A stretch of DNA of 29,199 nt from DATKWF01 sp035529715 (lineage in GTDB: Bacteria > Chloroflexota > Dehalococcoidia > Dehalococcoidales > RBG-16-60-22): assembly GCA_035529715.1 (NCBI GenBank), contig DATKWF010000057.1, positions 1-29,199 of the forward strand. Reading direction: 5' to 3'. Shown one piece after another: positions 24,037 to 29,199 of the stretch. The first letter of the stretch is position 1. Every line of letters starts with the position of its first letter. The position numbers and the translations under genes are program-made. Under the pieces are notes generated by a model. It searched no databases. It was not told where the DNA came from and worked only from the letters and a program-made list of their open reading frames with translations.

Positions 24037-24525
24037 CTACGGGTTCAGTATCCATATGGAGGCGTTTAAAGCTGATGCAAAGCTTACCCAGAGAATATAG
24101 GGCAGGAGAAGCACCATCGCCGCAGTTGATATTCTGGAAAACTCGAGGATGGTAAACAATATTGCGATCCACAAACCGACAATTACGATAAATCCGTAAA
24201 TAGGAGATTCGAAGCCAAAGAAAACTACTGACCACAAGGCATTAAGAATCAACTGCACGAGGAAGATAAGCAGTGCCCGCCTCACCTGAATGTTTTCCAG
24301 TCCCCGGCGCCAGATTATAAATGCGGCTATCCCCATAAGTAGATACAGGGTTCCCCAGGCAGGAGCAAATAACCAGTTGGGTGGAGTGAAGACCGGCTTT
24401 TCCAGGGTCGCGTACCAGGTCGGAATTGCCTTCATCGTAAATACAGAACCGATAAGCCCGGCGCACTGGCAGGCGACAAGACTTACAATAAGTTTATAAA
24501 TATCTCCCCATTTCTTACTGCTCAT
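24037..24525 (-). CDS. tspO: TspO/MBR family membrane protein
   Basis: This is a 162-residue protein with five predicted membrane helices, the TspO/peripheral benzodiazepine receptor fold that binds porphyrins and similar ligands. Seen: WYATLEKPVFTPPNW (37-51) with the family's Pro-rich loop, FAPAWGTLY (53-61), LNALWSVVFFG (94-104) and the final PYILWVSFASALN helix. In other bacteria TspO influences tetrapyrrole metabolism or stress responses; in an anaerobe with corrinoid-related genes a tetrapyrrole link is possible but only inferred. GGAGGAGG six bases before the ATG is a strong ribosome site. It follows nadD on the same strand with an 18-base gap, so probably belongs to the obgE-nadD transcript. 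Confidence 0.92.
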   Translation of the reverse strand: MSSKKWGDIYKLIVSLVACQCAGLIGSVFTMKAIPTWYATLEKPVFTPPNWLFAPAWGTLYLLMGIAAFIIWRRGLENIQVRRALLIFLVQLILNALWSVVFFGFESPIYGFIVIVGLWIAILFTILEFSRISTAAMVLLLPYILWVSFASALNASIWILNP

Positions 24526-24543
24526 GGCACACCTCCTCCATGG

Positions 24544-25146
24544 CTACTTAACGTATAACCCGTGCTCTTTGATATACCTGTTCACCGGCTCGGGGACAAG
24601 GTGACGGACCGATAAGCCCCGCGCCACACGCTCCCTGATGTCTGAGGCGCTGATGTCAACCTCCGGTTTTTTCATGAGCATTACTCGTTGAGATATGCCG
24701 GGAATACTGGCTTCCAGAGTTTTAAGATTGGGGCGGGGGGAGCCCGGTCGGGGTGCAGCCACCAGGCAGCAAAGCTCAACAAGACGTGACGGCTCCCGCC
24801 ACTGGGGCAGTTCGGCTAAATTATCCCAGCCCAGGATAAAAAACAGCTCGTCCTCACTGCCAAGCCCCTCCCGAATCTCGGCAATGGTATCCACAGTATA
24901 GGATGGACCGGCTCGTTCTATCTCCATGGTAGACAGCTTGAAATGAGATTTATCGGCAATAGCCAGGCGCAGCATCCCAAGACGGTGCTCTGCCGGCAAG
25001 ATGGGTATATCTGCCTTTAAACACGGCTGACCCGCCGGCACAAATATTACCTCAGCGAGATTTAGCCAGCTCCTTGTCTCCTCAGCCAGAATTAGATGCC
25101 CGTTATGGACGGGGTCAAACGTACCCCCCAGCACACCTATGTTCAT
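24544..25146 (-). CDS. nadD: Nicotinate-nucleotide adenylyltransferase
   Basis: The 200-residue NadD makes deamido-NAD from nicotinate mononucleotide and ATP in NAD biosynthesis. The N-terminal nucleotidyltransferase motif GGTFDPVHNGH (7-17) holds the phosphate-binding His pair. A family block ILGWDNLAELPQW follows (the usual GAD reads GWD), and the C-terminal ISASDIRERV matches the ATP-binding SxTxxR region. The start at 25146 is 4 bases after the obgE stop, so translation is probably coupled. Coupling with obgE is common in bacteria. Confidence 0.96.
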   Translation of the reverse strand: MNIGVLGGTFDPVHNGHLILAEETRSWLNLAEVIFVPAGQPCLKADIPILPAEHRLGMLRLAIADKSHFKLSTMEIERAGPSYTVDTIAEIREGLGSEDELFFILGWDNLAELPQWREPSRLVELCCLVAAPRPGSPRPNLKTLEASIPGISQRVMLMKKPEVDISASDIRERVARGLSVRHLVPEPVNRYIKEHGLYVK

Positions 25147-25150
25147 GCTA

Positions 25151-26416
25151 CTACCACTCCAACTCTAAATTCCCGCAGCGGACTTTGTCCCCCGGTTTAA
25201 TCCCGGACTTCTCCAGAGTCTTGCCGACACCGAGCCTGGTGAGTTTCTGCTTTAGATGGCGACGCACTTCAGAGCTGGTCATTTCCGCTCCAGCCAAAAT
25301 GCGCTCCAGTTCCGGCACCACCACGACAAAGGTATCGCCTTCTTTATACACGCTGATACGGCCAATCTTGGGCTGAGGGTGAAACACCTTCCGGGGAACT
25401 TTCTCACCAGTTTCTTCCCTGGCAGTAACCTGGTTCAGAGTTCTCAGAGTTTCCGCCATCAACTCGGTAACACCTTCCCCAGTGGCTGCCGAAATAAAAA
25501 GGACATTCACCCCGGCATTACCAAAGGCGTACTTTATCTCGTCCAATCGCACCTTCACCTGCGGCAAGTCAATCTTGTTGACTACCACCAGCTGTAGTTT
25601 TCGTGCCAGAGCTGAATCAAATAATTTTAGCTCCTCATTTACCTGCCTCATAGCCTCCACCGGGGACTCAGCGCTGCCATCAACCAGGTGAACTAGCACC
25701 CTGGTACGCATACTATGGCGCAGAAAATCATGCCCCAGACCACGACCGAGGTGTGCATCAGCTATCAGCCCGGGAATCTCCGCCAGCACAAAACTCTGCT
25801 GCCCAACCTCAACCACACCCAAAACAGGTTCTGTGGTAGTGAACGGGTAGCCGGCTATTTTAGGTTTAGCAGCCGAGGCTGCAGTCAGACGAGTAGACTT
25901 GCCTACATTAGGGTAGCCAATAATCCCGGCATCGGCGATGAGTCTCAGCTCCAGTATTATGGAACTCTCCTCCCCGCTTTCCCCCTTCTGCGCAATCCTT
26001 GGGGCTTGCTTGGTTGACGATCTGAAGTGAGTATTGCCCAAACCGCCTTTACCACCCCTGGCTACCACCACCCGCTGACCAAGTTGCGCTAAATCAGCAA
26101 TAAGAGCGTCATCAACTACCTGCGTCTTTTTTGAAACCACTGTTCCCGCTGGCACCGATAGAATCGTGTCCTCCCCGTTTTTCCCGTGCATCTTCTTACC
26201 CCTGCCGTCCTCACCATCTTTCGCTCTGTAAAACCTTTTGTGTCTGTACTGTTGCAGGCTGTTAATCGCCGGGTCAGCCACAACTACTATATCGCCTCCA
26301 TCGCCGCCGTCCCCACCATCCGGCCCCCCGAAGGGAACAAACTTCTCCCGCCGGAAGCTTATTGCTCCGTCTCCACCATCCCCCGCCTTTATCTCTATTA
26401 CCACCCAGTCAAGCAT
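25151..26416 (-). CDS. obgE: Obg-family GTPase (ribosome assembly)
   Basis: The 421-residue protein has the full three-domain Obg layout. A Gly-rich N-terminal Obg fold (1-158, with FRREKFVPFGGPDGG) precedes a GTPase domain with G1 GYPNVGKST (167-175), G3 EIPG (213-216, Glu replacing the more common Asp), G4 NKID (280-283) and a G5 SAAT block. A C-terminal OCT domain follows (about 345-421). Obg binds the 50S subunit and links ribosome maturation with growth and ppGpp. The ribosome site is weak (AAGAG next to the ATG). The usual upstream rplU-rpmA pair is absent; dnaA precedes it across 293 bases. Confidence 0.96.
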   Translation of the reverse strand: MLDWVVIEIKAGDGGDGAISFRREKFVPFGGPDGGDGGDGGDIVVVADPAINSLQQYRHKRFYRAKDGEDGRGKKMHGKNGEDTILSVPAGTVVSKKTQVVDDALIADLAQLGQRVVVARGGKGGLGNTHFRSSTKQAPRIAQKGESGEESSIILELRLIADAGIIGYPNVGKSTRLTAASAAKPKIAGYPFTTTEPVLGVVEVGQQSFVLAEIPGLIADAHLGRGLGHDFLRHSMRTRVLVHLVDGSAESPVEAMRQVNEELKLFDSALARKLQLVVVNKIDLPQVKVRLDEIKYAFGNAGVNVLFISAATGEGVTELMAETLRTLNQVTAREETGEKVPRKVFHPQPKIGRISVYKEGDTFVVVVPELERILAGAEMTSSEVRRHLKQKLTRLGVGKTLEKSGIKPGDKVRCGNLELEW

Positions 26417-26709
26417 TCTCTTAAAACCACTTTCTCAAAACACTCTAATAACTTGATTAATGTTACTAGAATTAATTATATATGGTACTAGTATAGTATA
26501 TTATTTAACAGCAGTAATAATAGAGCTTGGGTTTCTTTATGTATTTTAAACAGTTAAATGTGGAACCATCAAAAAGAGGAAGAAATAATTGCTAATTTTT
26601 CATAAAAAGGGAGTAAAAGACGGGAAAATATTTCATCTGTTAGATAGTGTGCATTTTTTTAGGTCCAGCCGGTGGAAAGTGGGGGGTGGTGATTTGGGGA
26701 TAAAGGTGA
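26417..26709. other. AT-rich spacer between dnaA and obgE
   Basis: This 293-base, strongly AT-rich spacer has several TATAAT-like boxes, TACTAG repeats (around 26462-26495) and homopolymer runs. One near-match to a DnaA box (TGGGGATAA, one mismatch on the reverse strand) lies at about 26695-26703, but there is no cluster. No open reading frame or clear dnaA terminator was found. It probably contains the obgE promoter; an origin function is possible but unsupported. Confidence 0.4.
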
Positions 26710-28071
26710 TTATTTATTATTGAATTTTGGGTTAGAATTGAGCTTTTTTTGAATATCCAGGATCTTACGCTGTAGATAGTGGTTGGCATTGATATCACTG
26801 GCAATCTTTTTGCAGGCATTGGTGACTGCAGAAGGGTCTCTGCCGCCAATCTCCTCGCCAATTTGAGCCAGGGAACAGTTGGTTTCCTGCCGGATGAGAG
26901 ACATTGCCACCCGTCGGGCTAAATTAGTTTCCTTATCTCTTTTACCGCCTTTTATGTCGGCTGGAGCCAGCTGAAAACTGTCGGCTACAGCCTCTATCAC
27001 CATACCGGGTGTCAGGGAGGTGGTTTCAGGTTCTTTGCTGGAGATATCCTCAAGCGCCTGGGTGGCTAAATCAATGGTAGGTGAAACTCTGAATAGCTTG
27101 GTGTAGGCGATGACCCGGTTTAAAGAACCTTCCAGTTCCCTTATATTTTGGTGTTCCTGCCGGGCGATAAACTCCAGCACGCATGGGGAAATGTTTATCC
27201 CTCGTTGCCTGGCTTTAGCCTGCAAAATAGCCAGGCGTGTTTCGTGGCCAGGCGGCTGAATGTCAACAATTAAACCCCATTCAAAGCGGGAACGCAGTCG
27301 CTCTTCTAATAAAGGCATTGCCTTGGGCGGCAGGTCACTGGTAATGACTATCTGCCGGTTGCTGTTATGTAGCTCATTAAAAGTGTGGAAAAAGCTTTCC
27401 GCGGTCTGTTCCTTGCCGCTGATAAAGTGGATATCGTCAACCAGCAACATGCCAATATTTCTGTATTTGTTGCGGAACTCGTCAGTTTTCCTATCCCGGA
27501 TAGCACTGACGAACTCATTGGTGAATTGCTCGGCACTAACACAAAGCACTGTAATATTGCTCGCCAGAGCTACATGCCCGATGGCGTGCAGGAGATGGGT
27601 CTTGCCCAGGCCCACACCTCCGTAGATAAACAGCGGATTATAGGTAGTTCCCGGGCTCTGGGCTACTCCCAGGGCAGCGGCATAGGCCAGCTGGTTGCAG
27701 TTGCCAACAACAAAGGAATCGAAGACATAATTTGACTTGAGGTCAGGTGAGCAGGTCGGGGAAGGAGGAGGGTTTTTCAATTCGGCACCATACGTGCCTG
27801 AAGAATTCTTGTACCTGCCATCTACCTGGAAAACAACTTTTATGTCGGGTAGTGAGGTGATATTAATTAGCGTCTTTTCAATCAGGGAGCGCTGGTTCTT
27901 GTCTAAATATTCAGCAACAAAGGGATTGGGGGCACTGACTACAAATTGGTTATCCTGACAACTTATGCCTGCAGTTTTTTCTAGCCAGGTGCGGTAGTTA
28001 GGCTTGCTGACCTGGATTTGCAGTTCGCCTAAAGCCACTTCCCAGACTTCTTGTGCTGACCTATTTCCCAT
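26710..28071 (-). CDS. dnaA: Chromosomal replication initiator DnaA with atypical domain IV signature
   Basis: The 453-residue DnaA has domain I (1-85), a short Pro/Ser-rich linker and the AAA+ domain III with Walker A GGVGLGKTH (151-159), Walker B LLVDDIHF (209-216) and sensor/Arg-finger regions (ERLRSRFEWG, 257-266). Domain IV is the helix-turn-helix that reads the DnaA box. Its normally near-invariant GGRDHSTV reads GGRDPSAV (409-416), changing two residues that contact DNA in E. coli DnaA. I place the start at ATG 28071: AAGGAA lies 7 bases upstream and the protein then begins like other DnaA proteins; a GTG at 28116 would add 15 unlike residues. dnaN, recF and rpmH are not adjacent; fmt is divergent and obgE follows. 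Confidence 0.93.
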   Translation of the reverse strand: MGNRSAQEVWEVALGELQIQVSKPNYRTWLEKTAGISCQDNQFVVSAPNPFVAEYLDKNQRSLIEKTLINITSLPDIKVVFQVDGRYKNSSGTYGAELKNPPPSPTCSPDLKSNYVFDSFVVGNCNQLAYAAALGVAQSPGTTYNPLFIYGGVGLGKTHLLHAIGHVALASNITVLCVSAEQFTNEFVSAIRDRKTDEFRNKYRNIGMLLVDDIHFISGKEQTAESFFHTFNELHNSNRQIVITSDLPPKAMPLLEERLRSRFEWGLIVDIQPPGHETRLAILQAKARQRGINISPCVLEFIARQEHQNIRELEGSLNRVIAYTKLFRVSPTIDLATQALEDISSKEPETTSLTPGMVIEAVADSFQLAPADIKGGKRDKETNLARRVAMSLIRQETNCSLAQIGEEIGGRDPSAVTNACKKIASDINANHYLQRKILDIQKKLNSNPKFNNK

Positions 28072-28401
28072 ACAGTTCCTTATTACAATTATTTCGCTTT
28101 GCCCTTTAAAAGACACAAGTTCACCCCGGCATAATTTGGGTAAAAGTTCACCCTTATTAGTTGGGGGGAGTTGACAGAAGTTTAAAAAAAGAATTGTTGA
28201 TAACTAACTGTCTTAGGTTACTCCCATATTTCCCTGTTGGCAAGGGTTTTGTTGGTAATCGCTGGGCATTTTTAGTCCCCTTTCTCCCTTGCTAAGTCCG
28301 TCAGACTTGCTTTTTTGTTTGATTTTTGGCTGATAGATATAAAAAGGTCTGGTTGTTGGAAAAATATTTTAATGTTAGAATTTTAAGTTAGGAGACAGAA
28401 A
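28072..28401. other. Divergent dnaA / fmt intergenic region with repeated box
   Basis: This 330-base spacer holds two copies of AGTTCACCC (28118-28126 and 28145-28153, 27 bases apart). The second is part of an imperfect palindrome GGGT-N8-ACCC. One DnaA-box-like TTATCAACA (reverse of 28195-28203, one mismatch) and the fmt promoter candidate are also present. No consensus TTATCCACA cluster is present. I saw no RNA gene. Confidence 0.55.
28315..28343 (+). promoter_or_regulatory. Promoter candidate of fmt
   Basis: TTGTTT (28315-28320) and TATAAA (28338-28343) are separated by 17 bases, placing the start about 50 bases before the fmt GTG. The surrounding T- and A-rich tracts give other weaker options. 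Confidence 0.45.
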
Positions 28402-29199
28402 GTGCGAATTATTTTTATGGGCACACCCGAGTTTGCTGTTCCTCCTCTGGAACAGCTCATACAAAATAAATATCAGGTCGTGGCTGCTTACACCCGGCCC
28501 GATAAGCCGGCCGGCAGGGGGCGTTCCCTGGTTTCTTCCCCGGTTAAGAAAGCAGCAATAACCTGGGGTTTACCGGTGCTGCAGCCGGTCAGCTTGAAGA
28601 AGGCGGAGGTGGTGGCGCAGTTGGCTGACCTCCACCCTGATGTTATCGTGGTGGCCGCTTTCGGTCAAATCCTGCCACAGTCGGTTCTGGATATACCCCG
28701 TCACGGGTGCCTCAATATTCACCCCTCGTTATTACCGAGATTCAGGGGTGCCTCGCCGGTGGCGGCGGCGATTCTGGCAGGGGATGAGGTTACCGGCGTC
28801 AGTATTATGCTGATGGACAGCGGCCTTGATACCGGTCCGATATTGGCCCAGACCACGGTTCCCGTTTCCCCGCAGGATACCACCGGTTCCCTCACGGCTA
28901 AGCTCTCTGCGGAGGCGTCTAGCTTGCTTCCGGAAGTTTTGCCTCGCTGGACGAGGGGAGAAATTACCCCCCGACCCCAGGACGAGGCGGCAGCCACTTA
29001 TTCCAGCACCATCACCAAGGAGGCAGGTGAGATTGACTGGCGCCTGTCGGCAGTACAGATAGAGCGGCGGGTGCGTGCTTTCCAGCCCTGGCCGGGGTGC
29101 CATACCACCTGGCAGGGGGGGCGACTTGAGATTATTGAGGCAGTGCCTTTGCCCGGAGTGGGAAATCTGGAGGCGGGGCAGGTGGTAACTCTGGAAAAA
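28402..29199 (+). CDS. fmt: Methionyl-tRNA formyltransferase (3' end beyond window)
   Basis: Fmt formylates the Met on initiator tRNA using 10-formyl-THF. The frame is open from GTG 28402 to the window end (266 codons, out of about 310 usual). Seen: the N-terminal RIIFMGTPEFAVP, the catalytic/folate-binding region CLNIHPSLLPRFRGASP (Asn-x-His core), and MDSGLDTGPIL carrying the conserved Asp. The C-terminal OB-like domain begins near residue 205 (GEIDWRLSA). AGGAG seven bases before the GTG supports this start. It is divergent from dnaA; def, its frequent partner, is not upstream. Confidence 0.95.
   Translation, partial: MRIIFMGTPEFAVPPLEQLIQNKYQVVAAYTRPDKPAGRGRSLVSSPVKKAAITWGLPVLQPVSLKKAEVVAQLADLHPDVIVVAAFGQILPQSVLDIPRHGCLNIHPSLLPRFRGASPVAAAILAGDEVTGVSIMLMDSGLDTGPILAQTTVPVSPQDTTGSLTAKLSAEASSLLPEVLPRWTRGEITPRPQDEAAATYSSTITKEAGEIDWRLSAVQIERRVRAFQPWPGCHTTWQGGRLEIIEAVPLPGVGNLEAGQVVTLEK

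Overview
The window looks like a chromosomal stretch from a strict anaerobe. It carries an acyl-CoA dehydratase activase, a RACo-type corrinoid-protein activator, a desulforedoxin and a DUF362 ferredoxin protein, all typical of oxygen-sensitive metabolism. Together with the housekeeping block dnaA/obgE/nadD/fmt, this fits best with Dehalococcoidia (Chloroflexota) or a similar sediment anaerobe. That placement is an inference from protein character and was not tested by phylogeny. Genes are densely packed with short spacers and mostly clear AGGAGG-like ribosome sites. I saw no rRNA, tRNA, CRISPR array, insertion sequence or phage gene.

Left part (1-10,710): the 3' end of an Ldh2-type malate/lactate dehydrogenase faces a RACo-like ferredoxin/ASKHA protein. 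An AT-rich spacer with a good promoter leads to an orphan glycine-betaine ABC ATPase (ProV/OpuAA type, with CBS region but no permease nearby). Next is a giant double-ASKHA acyl-CoA dehydratase activase. Convergent to it lie cinA, whose deamidase half has lost its signature residues, and a DUF362 protein with two [4Fe-4S] motifs. Both ASKHA genes have promoter-like boxes so close to the ATG that their mRNAs may be leaderless.

Carbohydrate region (10,784-15,834): a membrane GT2 glycosyltransferase and a trehalose-6-phosphatase-like HAD enzyme are transcribed divergently from a shared promoter region. Beyond them lie a GalT-like nucleotidyltransferase and GlgC. Together they suggest nucleotide-sugar, storage-glucan or osmolyte metabolism.

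Central region (16,181-22,583): a 40-residue desulforedoxin and a gamma-glutamylcyclotransferase-like protein are followed by the most interesting unit. This is a minus-strand operon with a canonical promoter and a terminator: sucC-like, a 95-residue Fe-S protein, sucD-like, and an HpcH/CitE-type CoA-ester lyase. The logic is that of a ligase/lyase pair (for example malate to malyl-CoA to acetyl-CoA plus glyoxylate), but the ligase subunits have diverged motifs and a ferredoxin-like gene sits between them. Upstream on the same strand are an acetamidase/formamidase, a Cys-rich protein I do not recognise, and an 87-residue unknown.

Right part (22,739-29,199): a membrane-anchored, coiled-coil HtrA-like protease converges with a minus-strand run dnaA - obgE - nadD - tspO. 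fmt is divergent from dnaA and is cut by the window end. DnaA has an altered DNA-binding signature, no consensus DnaA boxes were seen beside it, and a nine-base box (AGTTCACCC) recurs in the dnaA, proV and otsB upstream regions.
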